This document shows, in pieces, positions 37,710-46,220 of a DNA stretch of 64,000 nt. Every line of letters begins with the position of its first letter. Position 1 is the first letter of the stretch. This DNA comes from Luteolibacter flavescens (GTDB lineage Bacteria > Verrucomicrobiota > Verrucomicrobiia > Verrucomicrobiales > Akkermansiaceae). A program made the position numbers and the translations under genes. The DNA lies in contig NZ_JAPDDS010000001.1 of the NCBI RefSeq assembly GCF_025950085.1, positions 786,608 through 850,607 on the forward strand. The letters are read 5' to 3'. A model generated the notes under the pieces. The model ran no database searches. It worked only from the letters and a program-made list of their open reading frames with translations, and had not been told where the DNA came from.

Positions 37710-38507
37710 TCACCTCCGTGGCCGCGTGGCCATGACAATGCGGATGATTGCCAGCGGGAGCAGGGAAATGCCGACGGCCGCAGCCGCCACCTTCCATCCG
37801 GGATAGACGCGCGGGCTATCATTCTCCAGACCGGCGATCCCTTCCCGGACCACCTGCTCCTGGGGAACGTAGAACCACTCGCGCGCACCGAAGTCCGTGC
37901 CGGGCTGGCGGCCTGCCACCTCACCGAATTCGGTATGCACCGGGCCGGGGCACAGCGCCATCACGCGGATGCCATGGTCGCGGACCTCGATCCGAAGCGC
38001 CTCGGAAAAGCTGCTCACATACGCCTTCGTCGCCGCATAGACCGCGAAGTCCGGGATCGGCACGATGCTTGCCAACGAGCTGACATTCAGGATGGATCCG
38101 CGTTTCCGCTCGATCATCGAGGGCAGGAGCGCGTGCGTCAGATGGGTCAGCGCCTCGACATTCAGCCGGAGCATCGCCTCAACCTTCAGCCAGTCCGAGG
38201 TGACGAATTCACCGTAGTCGCCCATGCCGGCATTGTTCACCAGCAGGTCCGGAACGAGCCCCTTTGACAACAGGTGGCCCACCACCTGGAGACGCGCATT
38301 GGCATCCGTCAGGTCAGCCTCGATCGGCATCACCCGGAGACCGGGATGCCGGTCTTCAAGCTCACCGGCCAGCTCGACCAAACGCTCCGCACGACGGGCG
38401 ATGATCACCAGCGTCTCGCAGCGGGGTGCGAGCTGGCGGGCGAACTCGGCCCCGATGCCGGCGGAAGCGCCGGTCACCAGGGCACAGGAGTAACGGGTCA
38501 GAGACAC
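37710..38507 (-). CDS. Short-chain dehydrogenase/reductase
   Basis: A 265-residue NAD(P)-dependent oxidoreductase of the classical SDR type. TGASAGIGAEFARQL (residues 13 onward) is the nucleotide loop; DLLVNNAGMG stabilises the sheet; the catalytic set is Ser in NVSSLAS and Tyr/Lys in YAATKAY. The C-terminal end (VGISLLPLAIIRIVMATRP) is a membrane-prone helix, as in membrane-associated SDRs similar to DltE or YqjQ. The substrate cannot be told from the sequence. It lies between waaA and a small conserved protein; all are on the minus strand but the gaps do not prove an operon. Confidence 0.85.
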   Translation of the reverse strand: MSLTRYSCALVTGASAGIGAEFARQLAPRCETLVIIARRAERLVELAGELEDRHPGLRVMPIEADLTDANARLQVVGHLLSKGLVPDLLVNNAGMGDYGEFVTSDWLKVEAMLRLNVEALTHLTHALLPSMIERKRGSILNVSSLASIVPIPDFAVYAATKAYVSSFSEALRIEVRDHGIRVMALCPGPVHTEFGEVAGRQPGTDFGAREWFYVPQEQVVREGIAGLENDSPRVYPGWKVAAAAVGISLLPLAIIRIVMATRPRR

Positions 38508-38510
38508 GTC

Positions 38511-38939
38511 TTAGGCAACGGGTTCACCCTGCGGCTGGGCCTGGACCTGGACGATGCGGAGCGGCAGGCGCATGAGCAGCTCGCCGTCGCAGCCGAGATC
38601 GACCGAGTAGATGCCACCCTTCGGGAACTGGAGGCCCTGGAGGTTCAGGATCACGTTGCGGGTCAGGAAAGGAACGCCCGGGGGAAGCTGCACTTCGAAC
38701 TCGGGCTCGATGGGCATGTTCTTCGGGTCGAGGGCTTCGCCGTCCTCGTTGATGATATTGATGGAAAGCTTGTGGCGGCCGGAGTCCTCGGGGGTGAAGC
38801 AGAAGCGGAGAGCGAGGCTGCAGCTCGGATGCACGACCGGAAGCTGGCGGGCGGCGAGAGTGTCGAAGGTGCCGGAGATGACGAGCTTGCCGTTGTAGTC
38901 AGCGGCGAAGTCGCAAAGGGTGGCAATTTGGATATCCAT
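38511..38939 (-). CDS. Small conserved protein of unknown function
   Basis: A 142-residue soluble protein starting MDIQIATLCDFAADYNGKLVISGTFDTL. It reads as a beta-sandwich of about eight strands (SLALRFCFTPEDSGRHKLSINIINEDGE, EFEVQLPPGVPFLTRNVILNLQGL, GIYSVDLGCDGELLMRLPLRIVQV). The pattern matches a family of short proteins seen in Verrucomicrobia and other bacteria (the DUF6941 type, from memory). No enzyme residues are seen. It starts 23 bases downstream of an intrinsic terminator, so it has its own promoter, and ends three bases before the SDR gene. Confidence 0.7.
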   Translation of the reverse strand: MDIQIATLCDFAADYNGKLVISGTFDTLAARQLPVVHPSCSLALRFCFTPEDSGRHKLSINIINEDGEALDPKNMPIEPEFEVQLPPGVPFLTRNVILNLQGLQFPKGGIYSVDLGCDGELLMRLPLRIVQVQAQPQGEPVA

Positions 38940-38962
38940 GATCGTGACTTGGGTCGGTAGGT

Positions 38963-38986
38963 AAAAAAAGCCCCGCGCCGCGGGGC
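38963..38986 (-). terminator. Intrinsic terminator after the PBP2-like gene
   Basis: Read on the minus strand, GCCCCGCG and CGCGGGGC (38970-38986) form a very stable GC hairpin followed by seven T (plus-strand A-run 38963-38969). It stops minus-strand transcripts arriving from the PBP2-like gene that ends at 39122. Confidence 0.8.
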
Positions 38987-39121
38987 ATCGGGTATCTGCC
39001 GCCAAAGTCGGGCCACGTCCAGCTTCGAAAGCGGCGAGTTTTGACACATCCCCGCTTCATCTTGCGAAATGCTTCTCCGCCCGCCGGTGGTGCCCGGCGG
39101 GGAGGCTCCGCAGCTTGGCCT

Positions 39122-41188
39122 TCAGTCCTCTACTTCGTCCGGAAACTCGAGTTCGGAGGGATCGACTTCCAGCGCCTTCGGAACCGGGGGCACGTCGGCT
39201 TCGTTGCCGCTCGACTGCGCCGCCGGGTCGAGAACTTCGCCATCGGGAATCTCGTTGATGATCCCCTCGCCTGCCGCGGCTTCTTCCTCGGTGACCGCGC
39301 CTGCCTTTGGGGCGATGACGGATTCGTCGATCACTTCCAGTGCCTTTGGTGCCGGGGCGATGATCTCCTTGATCTCTTCCTTAAGCGGCTCGAAGAAAGC
39401 CTTCACGATCGGCGCGGCGTTCTTGCCACCGCTGGGATTTTCGCCCGGGCGGCCTTCATAGACCGCGGCGAAGGCGAAGCGGGGCTGGTCGTAAGGCATG
39501 AAGCCGGCGAACCATGCGAGGTTCGTCTTGTTCGCAATCTTCCACTGGGCCGTGCCGGTTTTGCCGCAGAGCTCGGTGAAGCTCAGCCCGGCAGCGCGAC
39601 CGGTGCCGCCATCGACCACCGCACGCATGCCTTCACGGGTTGCCTCGATCGCCTTCTCGTCGATACCGAGCCAGTTGCGGCGCTTCGGCACCGCCTGCTC
39701 GATCACGCGGCCAAACGGATCCTGCACCTGATTCACCAAGTGGAGCTGGGGCAGCACGCCCCCGTTCGCGATGCCCGCCATCGACTGCGCCACTTGCAAT
39801 GGCGTCACCAGTAGCGGTCCCTGGCCGATGGACATGTTAAAGGCGTCACCGTCTTTGAAGCGGCGCTTCTCGACCGCGAGCATCCACTCGTTCGTGGGGA
39901 CATTGCCCGCGTTCTCCCCGATCAGGGGCAGGCCGGTCTTGTCACCGAAGCCGAAACGGCGGGCGGTATTCAGGAAATTGTTCGCACCCAGCCGCATGCC
40001 CACCTTGCCGAACCAGATGTTATTCGAGGACGCGAGGGCTTGGACAACGTTGATCGAGCCAGCACCCTTCTTGTTGTGGTTGTGGAAGGTGTGATTGCCG
40101 ATGGTGAGCGCGCCGGGGCAGTCGATGAGGGTATTCCGGGTGACCTCGCCCGAATCTAGGGCGGCCAGCGCGACGATGGGCTTGAAGCACGATCCCGGAG
40201 GATAGGCGGACTGGAAGGCCCGGCCGTAGAGCGGCGTGGCGGGATCTTCCTCCAGTTCCTTCATCCGCTTCGCGGAGATGCCGGGGATCCACTCGTTCAG
40301 GTCGAAGGAAGGGCGAGAGGCCATCACCAGCACCTCGCCGGTATTCACATCGATGAGGACGAAGGCACCGCGACGCGCGTGCTTGCGCAGCACATCCTCG
40401 GCATGCTTCTGCCAGTCGAGATTCAGCGTGGTGATGACACTGCCACCCGGGCGCGGGCGCTTCGGCTGCTCCTCGGGGAATTTCCGGCCGTGCTCGTCGT
40501 AGAGCAGCTTCTTCATCCCCGCCTGCCCGCTCAGCTCCTTGTTGAAGAGATACTCCAGACCGGCGCGGCCCTCGGATTCCTCCCAGAGCGGCTCGTTGAA
40601 ATTGATCGGGCCGGTCGGCAATTTTCCGACGCTGCCGGTATAACCCACGATGTGCGCGGCCAGCGAGCCGTGCGGGTAGTAGCGCTGATAGACCGGATGA
40701 AGGATCAAGCCGGAGCCGAGACCGGACTCGATCTTCTCCTTCAGCGCCTTGTCGAGGTGTGTGGAAATGAGCAGCGGCAGCCAGCGACGCTCGCGGTAGT
40801 GGTTCCACAGCTCGTCATCGGTCGGCTCGCTCACCCCGGGCACGAGCAGCTTCGCCTTGTCGATCCGTGCCCTGCCCCATGCGACCACGAAGTCCCGGTC
40901 GGCCTTCTCAAACTGCTGGTACTGAATGCCAAGCTGCCACGCCACGCGGTTCTGGGCAAATGGCTGGCCATTCCGGTCAAGGATCATCCCGCGCGGTGCG
41001 GGGATCGACAGAGTAATCGCCCGCGCGTCCCGCCGCGTGAAGATCGAGGCATCCGTGGCCGAGCCGCCGGGCAGACCGGTCTCTGCGACCGCGGCAAGTT
41101 CCTGCGCCGGCGAGGCGGTCGCCGCAAGGGCACCGAAAAGTAGGTGGGAAATGAAGCGACTCACGGCGATCTGGGGGAAATGAAGCAC
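39122..41188 (-). CDS. PBP2-like peptidoglycan transpeptidase with acidic tail
   Basis: A 688-residue class B penicillin-binding protein that cross-links peptidoglycan. The dimerisation domain (ITLSIPAPRGMILDRNGQPFAQN) is near residue 55; the catalytic Ser333 is in YPPGSCFKPI (SxxK), SxN is ASSNN, and Lys543 is in CGKTGTAQW. Unlike most PBP2 proteins the N-terminus reads as a cleavable signal peptide (LLFGALAATASPAQ-EL), and the last 110 residues are Glu/Asp/Pro-rich. It begins with GTG 41188; GTG 41164 is an alternative that gives a cleaner signal sequence. A second PBP2 (59133) sits in the mre cluster, so this is a paralog. The lipoprotein gene ends 22 bases upstream. Confidence 0.85.
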   Translation of the reverse strand: MLHFPQIAVSRFISHLLFGALAATASPAQELAAVAETGLPGGSATDASIFTRRDARAITLSIPAPRGMILDRNGQPFAQNRVAWQLGIQYQQFEKADRDFVVAWGRARIDKAKLLVPGVSEPTDDELWNHYRERRWLPLLISTHLDKALKEKIESGLGSGLILHPVYQRYYPHGSLAAHIVGYTGSVGKLPTGPINFNEPLWEESEGRAGLEYLFNKELSGQAGMKKLLYDEHGRKFPEEQPKRPRPGGSVITTLNLDWQKHAEDVLRKHARRGAFVLIDVNTGEVLVMASRPSFDLNEWIPGISAKRMKELEEDPATPLYGRAFQSAYPPGSCFKPIVALAALDSGEVTRNTLIDCPGALTIGNHTFHNHNKKGAGSINVVQALASSNNIWFGKVGMRLGANNFLNTARRFGFGDKTGLPLIGENAGNVPTNEWMLAVEKRRFKDGDAFNMSIGQGPLLVTPLQVAQSMAGIANGGVLPQLHLVNQVQDPFGRVIEQAVPKRRNWLGIDEKAIEATREGMRAVVDGGTGRAAGLSFTELCGKTGTAQWKIANKTNLAWFAGFMPYDQPRFAFAAVYEGRPGENPSGGKNAAPIVKAFFEPLKEEIKEIIAPAPKALEVIDESVIAPKAGAVTEEEAAAGEGIINEIPDGEVLDPAAQSSGNEADVPPVPKALEVDPSELEFPDEVED

Positions 41189-41210
41189 TTGGCGAGGCCC
41201 TCGGCAACGC

Positions 41211-41819
41211 TCAATCCCAACCGGGATCTTCCCAATCCGCAGGATCGCTCCCGATACCCCGGACGATCTCCGCGGGCAGGAAGATGAACTCGTCCTCGCG
41301 CTTCTCCGCGGGATCGAGCCGGAACTTCAGCAAACGGCGCTCCCACCGGCCCTCCGACTCCACGGAAACGTCCGCCAGCACGGTCAGGACGCCGTCCTCC
41401 CGTGGCTTCACTTCCAGATAGCCCGGGATCTCGAAGACGGCCCGGGTCAATGCAGGCTCGCCTTTCAACGTGCGAAATTCCGCGCGTCGGCCGAGGTGCT
41501 TCGCCGGATACCACTCGTCGCGCTTCGTCACGGACGTGGTGGTGCGCAGGCGGTGGATCACCAGCGCCTGCTGCTTCCCCGGCTCGCCCTGCGCCTCGAT
41601 CCGCCAGCGGAATGGTCCGTCGAGCGTGGCCATGCCGCCTGACACGACCATCGCGCTGAGGACGAAGGTCCCGCCCGCCGTGCCCTCGGGCTTCACGCTC
41701 AGGGAGACCTGTGCTCCATTGACCGGCACGGCAGCGCCGCGGGCATAGGTGTGCTTTTTCGCGGAGATGGCCGCGCAACTCGCGAGGAGCAGGTAGAGGA
41801 CGGGAGCGAGGAATCGCAT
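41211..41819 (-). CDS. Lipoprotein of unknown function
   Basis: A 202-residue protein with a clear lipoprotein signal: MRFLAPVLYLLLASC, where LASC is a canonical lipobox and Cys15 would carry the lipid. The mature part is beta-rich (AQVSLSVKPEGTAGGTFVLSAMVVSGGM, FRWRIEAQGEPGKQQALVIHRL) and ends in an acidic, Trp-containing tail (DPADWEDPGWD). No family is recognised. It lies directly upstream of the PBP2-like gene with a 22-base gap, so the two are probably co-transcribed, which hints at a job in the envelope. It is divergent from the M48 protease gene. Confidence 0.7.
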   Translation of the reverse strand: MRFLAPVLYLLLASCAAISAKKHTYARGAAVPVNGAQVSLSVKPEGTAGGTFVLSAMVVSGGMATLDGPFRWRIEAQGEPGKQQALVIHRLRTTTSVTKRDEWYPAKHLGRRAEFRTLKGEPALTRAVFEIPGYLEVKPREDGVLTVLADVSVESEGRWERRLLKFRLDPAEKREDEFIFLPAEIVRGIGSDPADWEDPGWD

Positions 41820-41906
41820 GGCACTATCCGCCCGATTTCCCGCCCTCTGGCAATGCTCCAAAAACGACTATCCACCTCGCCGGGCCGGGTACATCCTTTG
41901 CCGCCC

Positions 41907-43154
41907 ATGGAATGGAACACCCTTGCCCTCCTCATCCTCTTGGCGCTCTTCGCGCTGTGGAAGCTGGATTTCATCGCCACCCTGCTGAATCTGAAAGCCC
42001 TCTCGCCTGAGGTCCCGGCGGAATTCGCGGATGTCTTCGACGCCGAGCGCTATGCGAAGTCGCAGGCCTATACCCGCGAGTCCGCGCGCTTTGAGATCAT
42101 CCACTCGACCTTTTCCCTCGGCCTTCTGCTGGTCTTCTGGATCCTCGGCGGCTTCGGCTGGCTGGATGGCGTCGCACGCGGTCTCGTGACCGGGGAGATT
42201 CCCGCCGGGCTGGTTTTCCTCGGCCTGCTTTTCCTCGGCCACACGCTGGTGCACCTCCCCTTCTCGATCTACGACACCTTCGTCATCGAGGAGAAATTCG
42301 GCTTCAACAAGACGACGCCAAAGACCTTCATCATCGACCAGATCAAGGGCCTGCTGCTTGCCGGACTCATCGGCCTGCCGATGGCCGCGGGCATCCTGTG
42401 GATCTTCGGCCACGTCGCGAATGCCTGGCTGTGGGCGTGGGGATTCTTCGTCGCCTTCCAGCTCTTCCTCACCTGGCTGGCGCCCACGCTGATCCTGCCG
42501 CTCTTCAACAAGTTCACGCCGATGGAAGACGGCCCGCTGCTCCAGGCCATCCACGCGATGGCGAAGAAGTGCGGTTTCCCGCTCGCGGAAATCTCGGTGA
42601 TGGATGGATCGAAGCGTTCGACCAAGGCGAACGCCTTCTTCACCGGCTTCGGCAAGACGAAGAAGATTGCACTCTACGACACCCTGATCGAGGAGCAGAC
42701 GCAGGACGAACTCGTCGCCGTACTCGCGCACGAGATCGGTCACTTCAAGCTGAGGCACATCGTCCAGCGCCTCGTGGTTTCGGTCGTGCAGGCGGCCGCA
42801 CTTTTCTTCCTGCTCGGTCTCGTCATCGACGGCGGGAAATTCTCCCGCGAACTCTTCGATGCCTTCGGCGTGAAGACGATCTCGGCGCACGTCGGGCTGG
42901 TGTTATTCGGCCTGCTCTTCTCTCCCGTCAGCCGCCTGCTGGGCATCGCCGCCGCGGCATGGTCGCGGAAGCATGAATTCGAGGCCGACGCCTACGCTGC
43001 CAAAGCCACCGGCAAGCCCGAGTCACTCGTCACCGCCCTGAAGAAGCTCTCCGCGAAGAACCTCTCGAACCTCACGCCGCATCCCTTCCGAGTCTTCCTC
43101 GATTACTCGCACCCACCGACCTTGAAGCGCATCGACGCGCTGCGGTCGCTCTGA
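41907..43154 (+). CDS. M48 family (Ste24-type) zinc metalloprotease
   Basis: A 415-residue polytopic membrane protease of the Ste24 type. The N-terminal M48 domain has several membrane helices (LALLILLALFALWKL, STFSLGLLLVFWILGGF, GLVFLGLLFLGHTLVH) and the motif YDTFVIEEKFGFNKTTPKTFI. The zinc site is His275-Glu-x-x-His279 (AHEIGHFK) with the third ligand in HEFEADAYA (Glu359). Such enzymes cleave or degrade membrane-associated substrates within the lipid bilayer; in eukaryotes they process CaaX proteins. The substrate here is unknown. It is followed four bases later by a small membrane protein gene. Confidence 0.92.
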   Translation: MEWNTLALLILLALFALWKLDFIATLLNLKALSPEVPAEFADVFDAERYAKSQAYTRESARFEIIHSTFSLGLLLVFWILGGFGWLDGVARGLVTGEIPAGLVFLGLLFLGHTLVHLPFSIYDTFVIEEKFGFNKTTPKTFIIDQIKGLLLAGLIGLPMAAGILWIFGHVANAWLWAWGFFVAFQLFLTWLAPTLILPLFNKFTPMEDGPLLQAIHAMAKKCGFPLAEISVMDGSKRSTKANAFFTGFGKTKKIALYDTLIEEQTQDELVAVLAHEIGHFKLRHIVQRLVVSVVQAAALFFLLGLVIDGGKFSRELFDAFGVKTISAHVGLVLFGLLFSPVSRLLGIAAAAWSRKHEFEADAYAAKATGKPESLVTALKKLSAKNLSNLTPHPFRVFLDYSHPPTLKRIDALRSL

Positions 43155-43158
43155 GATC

Positions 43159-43578
43159 ATGACCCGCGATCCACGTTTCCGTCCTGGACTCCTGATCGGA
43201 GTCGCGGTGATCGTGACGCTCGCCATGGCTGCCAATATCGCAGCCCATGGCTGGAACTGTTTTGGATTTCGTCCCGGCGGGACAACCTCCTCTATGCTTT
43301 TCCTGTTGCTGCAGACGTCCTGCCTGCCAGCACTCCCCCTGATCTTCGTTGGAATCTCCCGTGTGGATAACAGGCCCCTCAAACACTGCCTTGTTTATCT
43401 GGGTGTGGTGATCACGCTGGGCCACATATTCCTGACTATCTTCGGCATAGGAATGTTCACTTCAGCTCGTGTCGACCCCATCTGGTATTACTCGGCCTTT
43501 CTATCCGGTATCGTTGTAACGATTTCGCCGGAGCTGATTGCCATGGCTTTCGTCCCGCGCCGTGGTGGCAACCCTTGA
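43159..43578 (+). CDS. Small integral membrane protein of unknown function
   Basis: A 139-residue protein with four likely membrane helices: LLIGVAVIVTLAMAANIAA, MLFLLLQTSCLPALPLIFVG, CLVYLGVVITLGHIFLTIFGIGMF and YYSAFLSGIVVTISPELIAMAF. Both ends are basic. No family is recognised. It starts four bases after the protease stop and is probably co-transcribed with it. Composition of the middle part is slightly less GC-rich than the flanks. Confidence 0.6.
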   Translation: MTRDPRFRPGLLIGVAVIVTLAMAANIAAHGWNCFGFRPGGTTSSMLFLLLQTSCLPALPLIFVGISRVDNRPLKHCLVYLGVVITLGHIFLTIFGIGMFTSARVDPIWYYSAFLSGIVVTISPELIAMAFVPRRGGNP

Positions 43579-43598
43579 TCCCTCGCAACCCTGCTCCC

Positions 43599-44084
43599 AT
43601 GTCCCAAAGAGGCCTTCTCCACCACATGATCATCAATGTGAGGGACGTGGCGCGCTCGTCGCCTTTCTATACGGCGATGTTCCGCTATCTGGGCTATGAG
43701 CTGGGCGATAGCAGCTATGGTGCAGACTACGGCTTCGAGGACTGGAAGAGGTGGGATCTCGACACGCCCCACGAAATCAGCATCTGTCAGGTTCGCGATC
43801 CCTTGAAAAGAGTGCCGCACCAGCGCGGAGCCCTCGGGCACCACTGCCACATCGCCTTCTGTGCGGAAAGCCGGGAAGACGTGGACCGCTTCCACCGTGA
43901 GGTACTCGTTCCACTCGCGGAAAAGGGGCTGTGCACCATCGAAGACGCACCCTGCGATTGCCCGGAATACAACGAAGGCTATTACGCGACCTTCTTCACG
44001 GATCCCGACGGACTGAAATTCGAGTTCGTGATCAATCCGAATCACCTTATCAAAAAAGCCGCTCGCGATTCCGCTGCCGGATGA
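43599..44084 (+). CDS. VOC-family (glyoxalase-like) protein
   Basis: A 161-residue protein of the vicinal-oxygen-chelate fold. The N-terminal LLHHMIINVRDVARSSPFYTAMFRYLGYEL and the C-terminal GYYATFFTDPDGLKFEFV are the paired beta-alpha-beta-beta-beta units; His8/His9, a His pair in LGHHCHIAF and the Glu in KFEFV are candidate metal ligands. Members include glyoxalase I, ring-cleavage dioxygenases and fosfomycin-resistance proteins; the substrate is not evident. ATG 43599 is chosen over a TTG that overlaps the preceding gene. Confidence 0.83.
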   Translation: MSQRGLLHHMIINVRDVARSSPFYTAMFRYLGYELGDSSYGADYGFEDWKRWDLDTPHEISICQVRDPLKRVPHQRGALGHHCHIAFCAESREDVDRFHREVLVPLAEKGLCTIEDAPCDCPEYNEGYYATFFTDPDGLKFEFVINPNHLIKKAARDSAAG

Positions 44085-44122
44085 AGCGAGCTGCATCCCG
44101 ATTTTCAAACCACCCGCTATTC

Positions 44123-45139
44123 ATGTACTCCGCCGATCCCACCCGCTATGATGGCCGCATGCCTTTCCGCCGCTGCGGCGATTCCGGACTGCTGCTGCCC
44201 GAGATCTCGCTCGGTTGCTGGCACAATTTCGGCCACGTCGATGACCAGCACGAGGCTCGCGCCATCCTGCGCCGCGCTTTCGACCGCGGCGTGACCCACT
44301 TCGACCTCGCGAACAACTACGGTCCGCCAGCCGGAAGCGCGGAGGAGAATGTGGGACGCATCCTTTCGGAGGACTTCGCCGCGCATCGTGACGAGCTGAT
44401 CATTTCCTCGAAGGCCGGGCACCAGATGTGGGACGGTCCGTATGGCGAGTGGGGCTCGCGCAAGCACGTCCTCTCGTCGCTCGACCAATCGCTGAAGCGC
44501 CTGCGCCTCGACTACGTGGACATCTTCTACTCGCATCGCCCGGACAAGGAGACGCGGCTGGAGGAGACCATGTCCGCGTTGGCGACCGCGGTGAATTCCG
44601 GCCGCGCGCTCTACGTGGGACTCTCGAAGTATCCGCTGAAGATGCTGAAGAAGGCGGTGAAGCTGCTCAAGGACATGGGCGTCCCCTGCCTGATCTACCA
44701 GCCGCCATATTCCATCCTCAACCGCTGGCCGGAGACCGAGGGCATCCATGATTGGCTGGAGGAAAAGGGCATCGGCTCGATCGTCTTCAGCCCGCTCGCC
44801 CAAGGCATGCTCACGGGCAAGTATGTGAATGGCATCCCCGAAGGCTCGCGCGCCGCACGCTCGGAAGGCTTCCTCCAGTCGTCGCAGGTGGATGCGCAGA
44901 TCGAGAAGATCCGCGCGCTGCATCGCTTCGCCGAGGATCGCGAAATGAGTCTCCAGCACCTCGCGCTCCGCTGGGTGCTCAGCCAGAGCGCCGTGACCTC
45001 CGCCATCATCGGTGCCCGCACCGTGGCGCAACTCGATGACTCGCTGAACGCACTCCATGCCTCCCCGCTCGACGAGGAAGCATTGGAAATCATCGACGCG
45101 ATCGCTCCCAAGGTGAAGCAGGACGAAGCGGAAGGCTGA
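44123..45139 (+). CDS. Aldo/keto reductase (YghZ/MgrA-like)
   Basis: A 338-residue NADPH-dependent oxidoreductase. The TIM-barrel motifs are plain: LPEISLGCWHNFG, FDRGVTHFDLANNYGPPAGSAEENVGRIL (catalytic Asp and Tyr), a Lys in ELIISSKAGHQMWDGPYGEWGSRK, and the His in VDIFYSHRPDKETRLEE. The GPPxGSAEENVGxxL and PYGEWGSRK forms match the YghZ/Kv-beta-like subfamily that reduces methylglyoxal and other aldehydes. The cofactor site SAIIGARTVAQLDDSLNA is near the C-terminus. It follows the VOC protein by 38 bases, consistent with an aldehyde-detoxification pair, which is inference. Confidence 0.92.
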   Translation: MYSADPTRYDGRMPFRRCGDSGLLLPEISLGCWHNFGHVDDQHEARAILRRAFDRGVTHFDLANNYGPPAGSAEENVGRILSEDFAAHRDELIISSKAGHQMWDGPYGEWGSRKHVLSSLDQSLKRLRLDYVDIFYSHRPDKETRLEETMSALATAVNSGRALYVGLSKYPLKMLKKAVKLLKDMGVPCLIYQPPYSILNRWPETEGIHDWLEEKGIGSIVFSPLAQGMLTGKYVNGIPEGSRAARSEGFLQSSQVDAQIEKIRALHRFAEDREMSLQHLALRWVLSQSAVTSAIIGARTVAQLDDSLNALHASPLDEEALEIIDAIAPKVKQDEAEG

Positions 45140-45147
45140 TTGATGCC

Positions 45148-45486
45148 ATGACTCAGCCTTACCTCCCGCCGGAAGCTCCCGCCGTTCTACCCGAATCTGC
45201 GGAGGTTGTGGCCCGTCGCCGTTTTTGGAAGCGAGCGATTTGGATCTCGGTCGCCCTCACCGTCATTCCTCCTCTGGTCGGCATTGGCATGTCGGCCACG
45301 AGCATGGCCCTCGCATTCTCGGAGCTCGGAGAAAGTGATGGCGGCGATGCTTCCGAACTGTCACGTCACATCGGTGGCTCGCTTATCGCGACAGCCATCG
45401 GGCTGACCGTCAGCATCGTCGGGCTCGTGGCCCTCATCGCGTCGGTCATCTGCTTTCGCTCGGCAAAGCAGGCCCCGGCCCGGTGA
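45148..45486 (+). CDS. Minimal MotA/TolQ/ExbB-like membrane protein
   Basis: A 112-residue protein with a proline-rich cytosolic start and two membrane helices: KRAIWISVALTVIPPLVGIGMSA and SLIATAIGLTVSIVGLVALIASVI. Between them, ALAFSELGESDGGDASELSRHIGGSLIATAIGLTVS matches the loop-plus-helix core of ExbB/TolQ/MotA, where a polar segment leads to an IxxALxxTAxGL helix lining the proton path. Full-length members have a further helix and a large cytosolic domain that are missing here, and no ExbD partner is adjacent, so it may be a reduced or divergent version. It follows the aldo/keto reductase gene by eight bases. Confidence 0.5.
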   Translation: MTQPYLPPEAPAVLPESAEVVARRRFWKRAIWISVALTVIPPLVGIGMSATSMALAFSELGESDGGDASELSRHIGGSLIATAIGLTVSIVGLVALIASVICFRSAKQAPAR

Positions 45487-45489
45487 TCG

Positions 45490-46089
45490 CTACTTGCCCG
45501 TGAACCAGTAGCCGTGGAGATAGAAGACCTCGCGGATGAGGAAGCCCGCCTTCACCTTCCACGTGCGATAGCGCGTGGTGGGAGTCGGTGAAGTGACCGC
45601 ATCGATGCCGAGGTCCGAGGCCATCGATGCGGCACGCTTGAGGTGCAGCGGATCGCTGACGATGACCGCGGTTTTCAGACCGTGCTTTTTCATCACGTTC
45701 TTCGCCTGCTGGAGATTCTGCTCCGTCGTACGCGACTTGCTTTCCGTGAGGATCGCCTCCGGCGGGACGCCCGCCGCCATGGCGTGGACACGCGCCACCG
45801 CGCTCTCCGACTGGTCCGCATCGATGACGCTGCCACCGGTGAAGAGCAGGCGCTTCACCTTGCCCGATTGGTAGAGCGCCACCGCGTGATTGATGCGCTC
45901 CGCGAAGACCGGCGAGGGCTTGCTGCCATAGGCCGCGGCACCGAGCACGATCGCGCAATCCGAAGGACGCGCCCGGTCGTCATCGCCAAAGGAAACGATC
46001 CTGAACGCCACCGCGCAGAGCCACAGCACGACCGCCAGCGTCAGGAATCCGACGCCGCGGGCGAACCTGCGGAAGCGCGTGCTTTTCAC
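45490..46089 (-). CDS. YdcF/SanA/ElyC family envelope protein
   Basis: A 199-residue protein with one N-terminal membrane helix (FARGVGFLTLAVVLWLCAVAF) and a DUF218 domain. Family signatures are DCAIVLGAAAYGSKPSPVFAERINHAVALYQSGKVKRLLFTGG, ESAVARVHAMAAGVPPEAILTESKSRTTEQNLQQAK and VIVSDPLHLKRAASMASDLG. The SxFxERxxxA and SRxTxxN pattern is that of SanA/YdcF/ElyC. ElyC affects peptidoglycan synthesis at low temperature and SanA affects envelope permeability, so an envelope role is likely. GTG 46089 is chosen because it starts at the basic segment before the helix. Confidence 0.83.
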   Translation of the reverse strand: MKSTRFRRFARGVGFLTLAVVLWLCAVAFRIVSFGDDDRARPSDCAIVLGAAAYGSKPSPVFAERINHAVALYQSGKVKRLLFTGGSVIDADQSESAVARVHAMAAGVPPEAILTESKSRTTEQNLQQAKNVMKKHGLKTAVIVSDPLHLKRAASMASDLGIDAVTSPTPTTRYRTWKVKAGFLIREVFYLHGYWFTGK

Positions 46090-46220
46090 GCCGCCGAGGC
46101 ACCTTGGAGAGCCCCCCTTTGTCAAGCTTCAGGGGGTCCCGTAGGCATCTCAAAATGCACCCGCAGGTTGATTGACAAAGATCTAGTCCTTGGCACCCAT
46201 GCTGCATCTGCATCGTAGCC

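Noticed and set aside
34078..37806. A plus-strand reading frame of more than 1200 codons across opcA, zwf and waaA
   Set aside because: It lies antisense to three genes with clear family motifs and has no family features itself. In DNA this GC-rich the complementary frame of a gene often lacks stops.
46172..46200. Perfect TTGACA upstream of the first sugar dehydrogenase gene
   Set aside because: No acceptable -10 hexamer at 16 to 18 bases, so a promoter could not be supported.
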